Shown one piece after another: positions 53,448-62,215 of a DNA stretch of 64,000 nt (position 1 is its first letter; every line of letters starts with the position of its first letter). The stretch is taken from NCBI GenBank assembly GCA_002163975.1, contig CP019636.1:1117001-1181000 (forward strand), read 5' to 3'. Source of the stretch: Nostocales cyanobacterium HT-58-2. GTDB lineage: Bacteria; Cyanobacteriota; Cyanobacteriia; Cyanobacteriales; Nostocaceae. The position numbers and the translations under genes are program-made. Under the pieces are notes generated by a model that did not search any database, had not been told where the DNA came from, and was given only the letters and a program-made list of their open reading frames with translations.

Positions 53448-53608
53448 ACTGTCGTTGGTGGTGGTGGAACACAGGCATCATAAACCATACCTACTTTCAC
53501 TTTATCTGGGTAGCGTGCCCACCATGCCCAACCATCACCCCTGAAGTTGAATTTGATAGGACGCCCACAGAACAAGCAAGTGTTTTTAGGCGGACAATTG
53601 TAATACAT
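53444..53608 (-). CDS. Small zinc-ribbon-like phage protein
   Basis: 54 residues from ATG 53608; the longer frame upstream runs through a palindrome and is unlikely to be translated. NCPPKNTCLFCGRPIKFNF supplies four closely spaced Cys/Pro positions typical of a zinc ribbon, followed by DGWAWWARYP. It is coupled to the chaperone gene by ATGA. Function unknown. Confidence 0.45.
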   Translation of the reverse strand: MYYNCPPKNTCLFCGRPIKFNFRGDGWAWWARYPDKVKVGMVYDACVPPPPTTV

Positions 53609-53618
53609 AGTTACACAG

Positions 53619-53649
53619 GTGACATATGCGGAAATTCCGCATATGTCAC
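53619..53649. promoter_or_regulatory. 15-bp perfect palindrome between tail tube and zinc protein genes
   Basis: GTGACATATGCGGAA-A-TTCCGCATATGTCAC, a near-uninterrupted 31-bp palindrome, 16 bp after the tail-tube stop on the - strand. No T-tract follows, so an operator, RNA-processing hairpin or attenuator is likelier than a terminator. Confidence 0.55.
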
Positions 53650-53664
53650 ACGTTATTACAAAAA

Positions 53665-54471
53665 TTACGCATCGCAATAAATCTTAGAAGCCAGTTCATA
53701 GACCTTGTATGGTTCACAAGTTCCTAAGCCGGAGAGGTCGAACTTGACTTCGATTGTGTCAGCTTTGGGGTCAAATCGAGAGCCGGAGGGGTCGATTTGG
53801 GCGGTGGGGATTTTGACTAAGGTGACAGTGTCGTTAGTTGACTTGACTAACATATTTATAGACTGCGCTCCTAAAGATTCCTCGGATACTGCGCGAGCGC
53901 TGGTAGCCGTAGGTAGGGGAACCTCAATCTGTACAAATGCGCGGGCAGCGACTAAGTCATCTGAGAATTTACGAGCGAAGTTCTCCCCGATCGCAAAACT
54001 GTTGTCTCTAGCTGGGGCAAATGTATCAAAGGGTTGTTGAGTCAAAGGAACAACATCTAAGTTGTTTCCAATAATCGAAGCCTTCGTGACAGCATCCTCA
54101 GCAACTCCAAAGCCCACTTTTCCAGTAGTTGCACCTGCATAAAGTGACTTAGTGACCTGCATCTCCTTGGGAAGCATTAAGTCATCAAAGGTGAGGCGGT
54201 TAACTGCTCTACCTCTTTGTAATGCATACAAGTCTAGGTTTGCACCAGAGTAGGTCAAGGTGAGGACTGGCTTAAATGCTTTAACATTAGAACCGATATT
54301 GGTTTCACGTCCTAAAGAGTCTGTACCTGTAATCTTCTCAATGTCCGCGTTGTCGTCAATCACCGCGTTGGTTGGGAGTCTTCCGGCTCGGATAGCTCCT
54401 GATGTTAAGTCAGTGATTGTTAGCCCAATGATGCCTGTCCACTTTCTTATATAGTTGTCTACACTACTCAT
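53665..54471 (-). CDS. Phage tail tube-like major tail protein
   Basis: 268 residues, beta-rich with few Cys. Segments SNVKAFKPVLTLTYSGANLD and RAVNRLTFDDLMLPKEMQ plus a C-terminal ADTIEVKFDLSGLGT are in keeping with a tail tube protein. Position supports this: after the tail terminator and before the G/T chaperones, the conserved order of siphophage and myophage tail genes. No sheath gene is seen in the window. Confidence 0.55.
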   Translation of the reverse strand: MSSVDNYIRKWTGIIGLTITDLTSGAIRAGRLPTNAVIDDNADIEKITGTDSLGRETNIGSNVKAFKPVLTLTYSGANLDLYALQRGRAVNRLTFDDLMLPKEMQVTKSLYAGATTGKVGFGVAEDAVTKASIIGNNLDVVPLTQQPFDTFAPARDNSFAIGENFARKFSDDLVAARAFVQIEVPLPTATSARAVSEESLGAQSINMLVKSTNDTVTLVKIPTAQIDPSGSRFDPKADTIEVKFDLSGLGTCEPYKVYELASKIYCDA

Positions 54472-54940
54472 AAAGATTATCCTCCATCAGTTGAAAATTG
54501 AATTGCAACAAGCTGTATATAGGTTCCGAGTTCAGGGTCATCACCCGATACTCTGCTCGGAATTCCTCATTGTATTCGATACGTGGGCTGCACTCTTTGT
54601 GTGCGATCGCCCACTCGCGTAGTAGAAAATTTATCTGCTTTGCTACCCAACGCAAAATTCCGGGTATGCGCTCCTCTTCAGGAAAGCTTTGGCAGTAGCC
54701 GATAACTGCTTGGGTGGTGTTGCCAGTAGGGGTGAAAGTATCGACGTTGCGGTATACCTTAAGCAACGGGAAACTGCTTAAATCCCTTGGTAGGGAATTG
54801 TAACAGGCAGTGTTACGTACGGCGACGACGCCGGGATAAATTTGCTGAATACGCTCGTTTAACCCCGACTGGAGATAGGAGGCAAGTACACTCATTGAGT
54901 CGTCGAATTGGGGTAGTTGTGGGGTGTCAGTTGCGAGCAT
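54464..54940 (-). CDS. Tail terminator-like protein (Mu gp37/DUF1834 type)
   Basis: 158 residues from ATG 54940 (MLATDTPQLPQF); a longer frame upstream lies within the methyltransferase gene. Typical elements are SFPLLKVYRN, RWVAKQINFLLREWA and EAEYRVMTLNSEPIYSLLQF-like ending (YRVMTLNSEPIYSLLQFNF). Such proteins cap the tail tube and join it to the head. It overlaps the methyltransferase end by 14 bp and the tube start by 8 bp. Confidence 0.5.
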   Translation of the reverse strand: MLATDTPQLPQFDDSMSVLASYLQSGLNERIQQIYPGVVAVRNTACYNSLPRDLSSFPLLKVYRNVDTFTPTGNTTQAVIGYCQSFPEEERIPGILRWVAKQINFLLREWAIAHKECSPRIEYNEEFRAEYRVMTLNSEPIYSLLQFNFQLMEDNLYE

Positions 54941-57797
54941 TTTTCTTTTGGTGGTAACGTTTGAGCAAGCGGCGTCCCTTGGTTGCGATCGCCCGTGCCT
55001 GAGCCACGGTTCGGGGTACGGGTTCACCCCAAGCAGCGGCGGTTAAAGCAAAACGAGTGGGTCTACCTTTTTTATCTTTGAGGGGTGGCAGTTTGCTTCT
55101 GCCATAGAACCGAGTCGCCCAAGAACCTTTACGGCGCATATCTTCTAAGCTCATTTTGTGTTGTGGTTTCTTCACCCCAGGTTTGAGGTTATTGCCAAAC
55201 TTGCGCCTGAAGTGGCGGCGTCCGGCGGCGGTTAGTCCCCCCTTTGGGTCCCGGATTGGTTGACGCGAGAAATTAGCACGCCTTTTGAGGCGGCGTTTTA
55301 AGGGTTGGGCAAATTCTGTTAATTGTCGGGAGATGGAGTATTCACGGCGTTTTGGTTTTTCCAAAACAACAAGGCGGGTTGATACTCCCGTCGGGTTGTC
55401 GCTGGTTTTGAAGGACCCCTCTGGCAATTTTTCAGCCTTGCCACGAGAGGAGAGCCAATCTCTAAATTCTTCAGATTTTCTATCTGACCGAAAAAATGAA
55501 CCTTCGGACATGATAGCCACCACTTTCCCGCCAGGAGCAAGCAGATCATAAGCGTGGCGTACATGTTCAACGTCCTGCCCATTTTCAAAAGGCGGGTTCA
55601 TGATGATGCGGTCAAAATCACCGTCTTTAAGATCCAAGAAATCTGCTTGATTTGGGTTGTATCCTTTGGCTTTTAGGATGTCAGCAAGTTTGGAGTTAAC
55701 TTCTACAGCTGTGACATCAACGTCTTCCCCATGCTTGCGTTTGACCGCATCCACTAAGCTCCCTTTCCCCGCACTTGGTTCCAAAACTTTCATACCTGGC
55801 TTGATGTCTGCGGTTTCAATCACGTGATCAGCGAGTCTATCTGGGGTAGGGAAGTAACCAGCAATTTTCGTCCCTACCAAATCTCGCTCAAGTCGCTTGA
55901 TTGGATCGATGTCTTTGCCTTTACCACGATAATTGAGGTATTCGCGCAGAGCAACGCGTAATTCAGGAGCGCTAGTAATTCCAGCACGTTGTAGGCGGTC
56001 ATACTCTTGGAGGGCTTCTTTCCCCTCTTTTGCGTTCCACCTCAGAAAGCTGGAGGAATAAGAGCGACCTTCTGGCGTACTTTTTTCACTGCCGAAAGCT
56101 TTTTCGGCTCGATTGATAAAGTCGCGGAAATCCTGGATAGATTGAGGGTCCTGAAATTTCACCCGATGCATATTTTCATTGGAGTGAACTTCGTTGTATC
56201 GCTTACGCATCTTTGCGGCTAGGGCTTTTAATCCAGGCTTGTCCTTGGTTGCCTCAATCAAGTCTTTAAGTACGGATTTATGAATATTCGGGTAAGGATA
56301 CTCAGTATACTCAATCGACTTTTCGTCTGGTTCTGCTTCCCATATATTGCGGTATTGAGAATATCCCAAGTCTTTGCTTTCGTCCCTCGCCCTATCACCA
56401 TGTGCTCGCTTGAGTAAGCTTTCTAATTGTTCAACCTGAGCTTTGGAATTAATGCCCGTCAGGTACTTCGCCCTACCTTCTGAAATTGCATTGGCAATAT
56501 TAGCCATGGTATTCGCCATGAAGATATCACCGCTAGCTCGGGATTCAGCAGATTCTGCCATTCTCACACGGCGGGCAGTGTTGGTTAACCTATCTTGGCT
56601 TAACCGCCCTTCCGCATCTTCTTTGAGTGCTTCGGCTTTGGCGGTGAGTGATTCAGTCGCTTTTTCTTGCTTCTGGGCGATGCGATCGCCTGCTTTATTA
56701 ACTTCTTCTAATCCTAAGAATTCTTCGGCACTTTTTTTATCTTTAAATTGAAATCCAGGAATTGCGCCATCTTTTGCATAAGAGGAATAATAGCCACCGA
56801 GTTTTTTGGCACGTTCGTTGAGTTTATTATAAGTATCTCTATCAACACGTTCATCAAGGCTGACAACGTGTAAATCGTGCCCATGTTTTGTATGTTTTGT
56901 TTGTTGAATTGATAACTTGATACCTTCTTTTTCAACTGCTGAAACTTTGCCCCTTTTCTCTATTTCTGCCTGTCTTTGCTGTAGATTACTTTCAGCTAAT
57001 AATTCATCATAACGGCGTCTTTGTTCTGGGGTTAAAGGGTTTTTGGTATAGCTTTCTCTTGTCTTGAAATCCTCTAACGTTTCTGGGTTTTCTATCGCTT
57101 TTTTAATAGCTAAAATCTTTTCTTGTCTTTCTCCCGTACGCTGTTTATATGCGTTTGCTTTCTCTTGAATGAGTTCATCTGTCCACTCATTCACTGCCTT
57201 ATCGATTGCCTGTATACGAGAGTTTGGATTACCAATTGTATAGCTATATCCCACAGGTGCAAAACGTTCTTGAATGCCTGCCAGCGCCCCTCTTACTAAA
57301 TCTTCTTTTTTGGCATTACTCCACACATAGCCTGTGTTCAGTCGCGTTAATTGGTCTTTTTTTAGCTTCTGCAATTCTTCTCTTAATTGAGGTTCAGATT
57401 TTTTGATTCTCTCCCAAGTGGCTTTGACTTCCTCAGCTGTGATTTGTCCTTGTAAAAGTCGTGAATTGAAATCACGGAACTCTTCCAAGCCCATTGGTTT
57501 GCTTGTGTCTATTTCTGGCTTTGGTGGGGCTGGTTGTTGTTTACGCCATCCGGGTACAGCAGCGCGGCGTTGCTCCCTAATTCGCTGCTCCCTATCCCTA
57601 TACAAGCTTTGTGCTGCCTTCCCCTTTGAGCCTTGAATTCTCTGCCAAATTTGATAGGTGATAGGAATTTTTAACCGTGCTCCAGTTTTGGGGTCAGTCC
57701 AGCACTTTGAGCGGTTGGGGATGAATGTGTTGCCGCATGGATACCCGAAATTCACCCAATTTCTAGCAACGTCAGCCATAGTGAACAAAATAGCCAT
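54927..57797 (-). CDS. Large virion-associated-type adenine DNA methyltransferase (DarB-like)
   Basis: 956 residues. N-terminal module 8-48 with FGYPCGNTFIPN and KCWTD..GxxLKIPITY, shared with the ParB-like protein at 59829. Long charged helical regions follow (residues 55-640). The methyltransferase at about 645-815 has FPTP, motif I LEPSAGKGSL and catalytic NPPF (734-737). The tail is basic, with LKRRLKRR (833-840) and a final ~80-residue DUF6321-like region (RKGSWATRFYGR, RFALTAAAWGEPVP). A methylase encoded among head/tail genes recalls phage P1 DarB, which travels in the head and protects entering DNA from type I restriction. No helicase motif is seen. Confidence 0.65.
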   Translation of the reverse strand: MAILFTMADVARNWVNFGYPCGNTFIPNRSKCWTDPKTGARLKIPITYQIWQRIQGSKGKAAQSLYRDREQRIREQRRAAVPGWRKQQPAPPKPEIDTSKPMGLEEFRDFNSRLLQGQITAEEVKATWERIKKSEPQLREELQKLKKDQLTRLNTGYVWSNAKKEDLVRGALAGIQERFAPVGYSYTIGNPNSRIQAIDKAVNEWTDELIQEKANAYKQRTGERQEKILAIKKAIENPETLEDFKTRESYTKNPLTPEQRRRYDELLAESNLQQRQAEIEKRGKVSAVEKEGIKLSIQQTKHTKHGHDLHVVSLDERVDRDTYNKLNERAKKLGGYYSSYAKDGAIPGFQFKDKKSAEEFLGLEEVNKAGDRIAQKQEKATESLTAKAEALKEDAEGRLSQDRLTNTARRVRMAESAESRASGDIFMANTMANIANAISEGRAKYLTGINSKAQVEQLESLLKRAHGDRARDESKDLGYSQYRNIWEAEPDEKSIEYTEYPYPNIHKSVLKDLIEATKDKPGLKALAAKMRKRYNEVHSNENMHRVKFQDPQSIQDFRDFINRAEKAFGSEKSTPEGRSYSSSFLRWNAKEGKEALQEYDRLQRAGITSAPELRVALREYLNYRGKGKDIDPIKRLERDLVGTKIAGYFPTPDRLADHVIETADIKPGMKVLEPSAGKGSLVDAVKRKHGEDVDVTAVEVNSKLADILKAKGYNPNQADFLDLKDGDFDRIIMNPPFENGQDVEHVRHAYDLLAPGGKVVAIMSEGSFFRSDRKSEEFRDWLSSRGKAEKLPEGSFKTSDNPTGVSTRLVVLEKPKRREYSISRQLTEFAQPLKRRLKRRANFSRQPIRDPKGGLTAAGRRHFRRKFGNNLKPGVKKPQHKMSLEDMRRKGSWATRFYGRSKLPPLKDKKGRPTRFALTAAAWGEPVPRTVAQARAIATKGRRLLKRYHQKKNARN

Positions 57798-57859
57798 CTA
57801 AACCTCCGCAAGGGTACTCCCGCCACACCGGAGCGGTTGGCGGTGATGGGGAATTGCGG

Positions 57860-57894
57860 GGTAATTGAGGGGGTTCAATACCCTCTCAATTACC
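57860..57894. repeat. 15-bp stem hairpin between methyltransferase and RHH genes
   Basis: Arms GGTAATTGAGGGGGT and ACCCTCTCAATTACC pair with one mismatch around a 5-nt loop. Just beyond the RHH stop codon. It may be the left boundary hairpin of the TnpB element or a terminator without T-tract. Confidence 0.45.
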
Positions 57895-57897
57895 AGA

Positions 57898-58053
57898 TTA
57901 ATTATCTTGAGTGCGGTTAATTTTCTTTTTGAGATTACGGATGTATTCACGAATTACCTCTGTCTGTGTTCTACTTTCTTGGCGACAATAGGCTTTAAGT
58001 ATTTCTAACTCTGATTCTGGCAATCGGATTGTTAAAGGTTTATCGCTGCTCAT
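57898..58053 (-). CDS. Ribbon-helix-helix protein divergent from tnpB
   Basis: 51 residues from ATG 58053 (MSSDKPLTIRLPES): the beta strand KPLTIRL and helices ELEILKAYCRQESRTQTEV and IREYIRNLKKK form a CopG/Arc-like RHH fold. It is divergent from tnpB with 37 bp between starts, so the dimer could repress tnpB and itself. Possibly part of the same mobile unit. Confidence 0.6.
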   Translation of the reverse strand: MSSDKPLTIRLPESELEILKAYCRQESRTQTEVIREYIRNLKKKINRTQDN

Positions 58054-58090
58054 ACTGCAATTATTAGTATTTATGCAGTACAATAGTAGC

Positions 58091-59350
58091 ATGATGCTAA
58101 CTTACCAGTACAAACTCAATCCCACGCCACAACAGGTTGTCACGTTAGAAATCTGGGGTGAGTTGCTGCGTCGTCATTACAACTACGCGCTAGGTCAGAG
58201 ATTGGATTGGCTGAACCGTACAAGGTCACAGATTGACCATTGTAGTTTGGTCTCTGAACCAATTGGTGAGATTCCAAATAAAGTTGATTACTACACACAA
58301 GCGTCAGATCTGAAACAAACGAAAGAACTTTTCCCTGAGTACAAGAACATTTACGCTGACTGCCAACAACAGAACTTGATGAGGTTGGACAAAGCGTGGA
58401 AACGTTGGTTAATCCCTGACAAAAACGGTAAGAGGGGAGGACGCCCACGTTTTAAGAAGCGTGGTGATATTTGCTCTTTTACCTTCCCACGTGTCAATAG
58501 CGCTAAAGCAGGCGCACATCTAACAGGTAATATTCTCAAACTTTCTAAGATTGGTGAGATTGAAGTCATCCTACACCGCCCAATCCCAGATGGATTTGAG
58601 ATTAAGCAAGCAACTATTTTACGCAAAGCCGATGGATGGTATGTCAGCTTCTCGCTAGAAGATAAAACTGTACCTGCTGCGTTACCAATTGATGAGATTA
58701 AGACTGCTACTGGCATAGATGTTGGGCTAGAAAAGTTTTTAACTACTGCTGATGGACAAAGCATTGAAGTACCACAGTATTATCGGAAAGCACAAGCAAC
58801 CTTAGCTCGTCAACAACGCAATCTTGCACGTAAGACCAAAAGTTCTAAGAACTACCAAAAGCAAGCCAACAAGGTTGCTAAACTTCATTTGCACGTTGCA
58901 AGACAAAGAAGAGAGTTTCATTATCAAGTTGCTCACTGGTTGGTTAAATCCTATGACTTAATTGTTTTTGAAAACCTAAACATTAAAGGACTAGCTAGAA
59001 CACGGCTAGCTAAGTCGATACTAGATGTCGCCTGGGGTGCATTCCTCCAAATCATGCAAGCAGTGGCAGTAAAATGCGGCAAGCATACACGAGGAGTTGA
59101 CCCTAGAGGGACAAGTATCAATTGTTCGGGGTGTGGTGAAAGAGTTGAGAAAACTCTTGCGGTTCGTGTTCATAGTTGTTCCTGTGGCTTGGTTATTGAC
59201 CGAGACTGGAACTCAGCGCTTAATCTGTTAAAACATGGGTCGGTTGGACTACCGATTCCTGGCTGCGGAGGCTTAGAGGTTACTCAGCCTATGAAGCAGC
59301 AAGTCTCTTATGTGAATTTGAGATGCTCCCGCTACACTGCTTGCAGTTAG
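58091..59350 (+). CDS. tnpB: TnpB RNA-guided nuclease of an IS1341-type (tnpB-only) element
   Basis: 419 residues from MMLTYQYKLNPTP. RuvC acids: D210 (GIDVGLE), E294 (VFENLN), D372 (DRDWNSA). The zinc finger has CSGC followed by CSC, so the second knuckle is one residue shorter than the usual CxxC. N-terminal helical/WED region intact, length normal, so it is probably active. No tnpA is present. TnpB uses an omega RNA from the element's 3' end to cut the donor site and promote retention. It interrupts the phage gene order between methyltransferase and gpG. Confidence 0.85.
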   Translation: MMLTYQYKLNPTPQQVVTLEIWGELLRRHYNYALGQRLDWLNRTRSQIDHCSLVSEPIGEIPNKVDYYTQASDLKQTKELFPEYKNIYADCQQQNLMRLDKAWKRWLIPDKNGKRGGRPRFKKRGDICSFTFPRVNSAKAGAHLTGNILKLSKIGEIEVILHRPIPDGFEIKQATILRKADGWYVSFSLEDKTVPAALPIDEIKTATGIDVGLEKFLTTADGQSIEVPQYYRKAQATLARQQRNLARKTKSSKNYQKQANKVAKLHLHVARQRREFHYQVAHWLVKSYDLIVFENLNIKGLARTRLAKSILDVAWGAFLQIMQAVAVKCGKHTRGVDPRGTSINCSGCGERVEKTLAVRVHSCSCGLVIDRDWNSALNLLKHGSVGLPIPGCGGLEVTQPMKQQVSYVNLRCSRYTACS

Positions 59351-59357
59351 CGGTGAG
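59326..59357 (+). ncRNA. IS605-type right-end hairpin; likely part of tnpB omega RNA
   Basis: CTCCCGCTA...TAGCGGTGAG forms a stem over the last codons and stop of tnpB. In this family the omega RNA overlaps the 3' end of the gene and its guide comes from the flank just past the right end, here around 59365-59385. Confidence 0.4.
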
Positions 59358-59367
59358 AGTTGTCACC

Positions 59368-59826
59368 TTAGCCCCCAAGATAATTAGCCAAATATTCTGC
59401 TACTTTCTCAATCAGCAGTGGATGCCAAAAGAGAAATGGACGTTTTTTTTGTAGTCCCACAGCTTTGGGGAGGGCAGTACCAAATATTAAATCGGTGTTT
59501 GTGACTGAGAACACTTGATTGGGTGAACCACTGGCGGTAAGTGATTGCTGCAATTCTCCAGTGTCACGCAATATCTGACCACCCAAGCGTTCGGGACGAG
59601 CAACTAAATAAGCTTCGCTCAGTGCTTCCCATCGCTCACCACCATATACCTCGCCACCCGTCTCAGTTGCTGGGGCATGAAGGAATCTGTAGTCAACATC
59701 TGCTTGTAGGATGAGGCGAATACCTTCCCCTGCATTAGTTATGTCGCTGGCACGGAGTGCAATCCCTCTGAGACGATCGCTAGCTTTTTGAATATCACGT
59801 GCGTCAATTTCTAGTGTTAATCCCAT
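59368..59826 (-). CDS. Phage virion morphogenesis protein (Mu gpG-like)
   Basis: 152 residues. The conserved block RWEALSEAYLVARPERLGGQ ... ILRDTGELQQSLT ... DLIFGTALPKAVGLQKKRPF is diagnostic of PF05069-type gpG/virion morphogenesis proteins, which act in head completion or tail joining. It ends very close to the TnpB element's right end, which therefore landed just beyond its stop codon. Confidence 0.7.
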   Translation of the reverse strand: MGLTLEIDARDIQKASDRLRGIALRASDITNAGEGIRLILQADVDYRFLHAPATETGGEVYGGERWEALSEAYLVARPERLGGQILRDTGELQQSLTASGSPNQVFSVTNTDLIFGTALPKAVGLQKKRPFLFWHPLLIEKVAEYLANYLGG

Positions 59827-59828
59827 GA

Positions 59829-61649
59829 TTAAAGCTCCCAGACGTGATTAGGGTCATTCAATTTTCTTCGGATATCACCAACAGATTCACTTACTTTGTT
59901 TAAAACCTGCTGCTTTGTTGGTGCTGGAGCAAGTTTTGTTGAGGTAATAGTAGACTTAGAAACTGGCAAACGGATATTTCTTGCCTTACCTCTTCCAGCT
60001 AGAAGCAATCCGGTAGTTCCTGCAATGCCTGCCAACCCTAAGATTGCAGGTCCTGTTAATGTTGGACGAGTAAATATTCGCTTTCTTTTCCCTTTGCGAA
60101 CGATTGCCAGTTTCCCTGTGCGGGTGCGGCGGGTATAGGTATCGCTGCTAAAGTTCGCAGCGCAAGAGTTACAGCAACGACGGCGACGCTTGAGCCTTCG
60201 TTTCAGTTGCTTAGTAAAACTAGCTACTTGCTGGTTGCGCCTGAAGAGCGAGCCTTGAGCATCACCATCATCTTCTTGACTTCCTCCAGAACTCTGTTTT
60301 TTTCGTCTGGGGTTAATTTTTTGAATTTCGGCAAGGATTTCTGCATAAACTTCGTCTTTTACTTTCTTAGAATTTTCACCATCGGCTATACGCTCCGCTG
60401 CCCGGTTGAGAGCGTCAGAAACTGAGCCTGTGAAGTTTTTCTCCTCATCAAATACCCGTAGGGCAATGTCGGCTTGCTCTGACACTTCCTTACTTGCACC
60501 AACATCAATTTGGTTTCCTGCCCTCTCCAAATCCTTCGCGGCTGAGGATTTGCCCACTGTGCCAAATAGCTTTTTCTCGCGTGATAATCGACGCTTAATC
60601 TCAGATTGGATTTCGGCTTTTTCTAGTGCTAAACTGCGTTGTTCAGGAGAAAAGCCAAGCAAGCCAAGCAATCCGCCCTCTTCCTCTTGCTTTTTGGGTG
60701 CGGCGTTGACCATCTCAGCTAATTCTTTAATTGTGTCGTTGGTAATCTTTCGTCCTTTCTTCTCCTGCTTTTCAACGAGTTCTAGCAGTTCCGACTGTTG
60801 CTTACCATCTTTAATTAAGGAGCCAACGGCGATCGCACGCTCTTGGGGTAAGTCACCTTGCACGACTCGGTTAAATAAACCGTCGTTGAGTTGAGCCAGT
60901 GCCATCCCATCGTCGGCAATTTTCTCCCTTAAGGGGATGCCCTTTTTCTCCAAGTCAGTACGGGTTAGCCCTGAGTCACGGAAAAACTTGGCGGCGTCGA
61001 GTACGTTACCTCGCCCCTCAGCAATATTGGTCATTGCTCCCACGGCGCGGGCTTCTTCTGGGGTCTTGGCGTTGATAAAGCGAGAGGTAATATTCTTGAC
61101 TCCTAACTGCTTAGCCAAATTCACCCGGTTGTGTCCGTTGACAACGTATGCCTTACCGTCACTTGGGTCACGCCATACCTGAATGATGCCCGCCAAGTTT
61201 GGGTCCCACTTGCGCACACCAACAAGTGAACCACTCGCCCCACTCTCGCCGTGAACAAGTTTATACTGGAAGCGTTTGGGGTCAAGGTTTAGCTGATCAA
61301 CGCTTGCCTCTGTGATACCGGAGGGGAGAATTTGCTTAGCACCAGCCGCAGCTGCAGCTTGTGTCAATCTCAAGCGTTCTTTTTGAGATTGGATCTTAAC
61401 TCGTCTGTCTTCTACCGATTGCACTAGTCGGCGCTCATAATCGGTTTGGGGGACGTAACCTTGTTGTGCTTTTTTGAAAACTTGCGATCGCCTTTTGACG
61501 TAGGCTTTATAAGTGATAGGAATTTTGAGTTTATTACCCTTTTCGTCAGTCCAGCACTTGCGGTTATTAGGAATAAAGGTGTCACCACACTGCCAGCCGA
61601 ACTGTGCCCAATCCTGAGCATCCTTTAATCTAAATAAGATTTCAGCCAT
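59829..61649 (-). CDS. ParB-like protein with shared N-terminal virion module
   Basis: 606 residues. Residues 9-48 (FGWQCGDTFIPNNRKCWTD, LKIPITY) repeat the N-terminal module of the methyltransferase at 54927. Residues about 120-215 are a ParB/Srx-type domain with VVNGHNRVNLAKQLGV and TNIAEGRG; ParB-fold proteins bind CTP or act as nucleases. Middle region helical and charged. LKRRLKRR (480-487) is followed by a Cys-rich patch (RRRCCNSCA) and one hydrophobic helix (530-550). Located between connector-like genes and gpG. An ejected or head-internal accessory enzyme is a reasonable guess. Confidence 0.6.
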   Translation of the reverse strand: MAEILFRLKDAQDWAQFGWQCGDTFIPNNRKCWTDEKGNKLKIPITYKAYVKRRSQVFKKAQQGYVPQTDYERRLVQSVEDRRVKIQSQKERLRLTQAAAAAGAKQILPSGITEASVDQLNLDPKRFQYKLVHGESGASGSLVGVRKWDPNLAGIIQVWRDPSDGKAYVVNGHNRVNLAKQLGVKNITSRFINAKTPEEARAVGAMTNIAEGRGNVLDAAKFFRDSGLTRTDLEKKGIPLREKIADDGMALAQLNDGLFNRVVQGDLPQERAIAVGSLIKDGKQQSELLELVEKQEKKGRKITNDTIKELAEMVNAAPKKQEEEGGLLGLLGFSPEQRSLALEKAEIQSEIKRRLSREKKLFGTVGKSSAAKDLERAGNQIDVGASKEVSEQADIALRVFDEEKNFTGSVSDALNRAAERIADGENSKKVKDEVYAEILAEIQKINPRRKKQSSGGSQEDDGDAQGSLFRRNQQVASFTKQLKRRLKRRRRCCNSCAANFSSDTYTRRTRTGKLAIVRKGKRKRIFTRPTLTGPAILGLAGIAGTTGLLLAGRGKARNIRLPVSKSTITSTKLAPAPTKQQVLNKVSESVGDIRRKLNDPNHVWEL

Positions 61650-61675
61650 AAGTTTATCTATAATTTGGGTTTGGA

Positions 61676-62215
61676 TTAAATCCCCCAGTTAATAGACTCA
61701 GACTCATTAAGATTTCGTTGCACAGTCATACTGTAGTTGCGAGTGACCACATCCGGGATATCGCCTTTGATAGGCACACCCGGCAGGACCATCGGCTCGG
61801 GACGGTTAAACACTGTCATCTGCTCAATCACACCAGGGAACTTAATCCCAATCAGCTGGCACTCTTCCTTGGCTTGTTTGAGTAATACAGCACCATAGCC
61901 CATGTCACCGCCTTCTGATTGAGAGTTTTGGTAGTGAACTGCAAGTATTTCAGCTATGGTGAACTTTTCAACAATTGAGGCAAGAATAAACCTCGCCTGT
62001 GTTGCCTCTTCTGGGATGGGGAGTTGATAAAGCATACTCAGACCCATATCAAGCTTGGCTTCCACTTGAGCACCAACTTGTTCGTAGAGTTGTGGTTGCA
62101 CTTGCTTCGCTCCAAGACTTTGACCAAAAGCCTGAACTGGAGAAGTCTCACCAATCTCAAGTCGCCCCCGTAGGCGGCGGGCGATCGCTTCTGCTGTTGT
62201 GTATTTTAGTGGCAT
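61676..62215 (-). CDS. DUF1320-like head-tail connector candidate
   Basis: 179 residues from ATG 62215 (MPLKYTTAEAIARRLRGRLE); an upstream in-frame ATG at 62290 lies inside the overlapping zinc gene. The helical pattern (YEQVGAQVEAKLDMGLSMLY, ARFILASIVEKFTIAEILA, YGAVLLKQAKEECQL) resembles DUF1320/gp36-type connectors that sit under the portal. Overlaps the zinc-ribbon gene by about 60 bp. Confidence 0.5.
   Translation of the reverse strand: MPLKYTTAEAIARRLRGRLEIGETSPVQAFGQSLGAKQVQPQLYEQVGAQVEAKLDMGLSMLYQLPIPEEATQARFILASIVEKFTIAEILAVHYQNSQSEGGDMGYGAVLLKQAKEECQLIGIKFPGVIEQMTVFNRPEPMVLPGVPIKGDIPDVVTRNYSMTVQRNLNESESINWGI

Noticed and set aside
54941..55027. Longer start for the tail terminator-like gene
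   Set aside because: It lies fully inside the methyltransferase C-terminus in another frame, while ATG 54940 gives the expected overlap.
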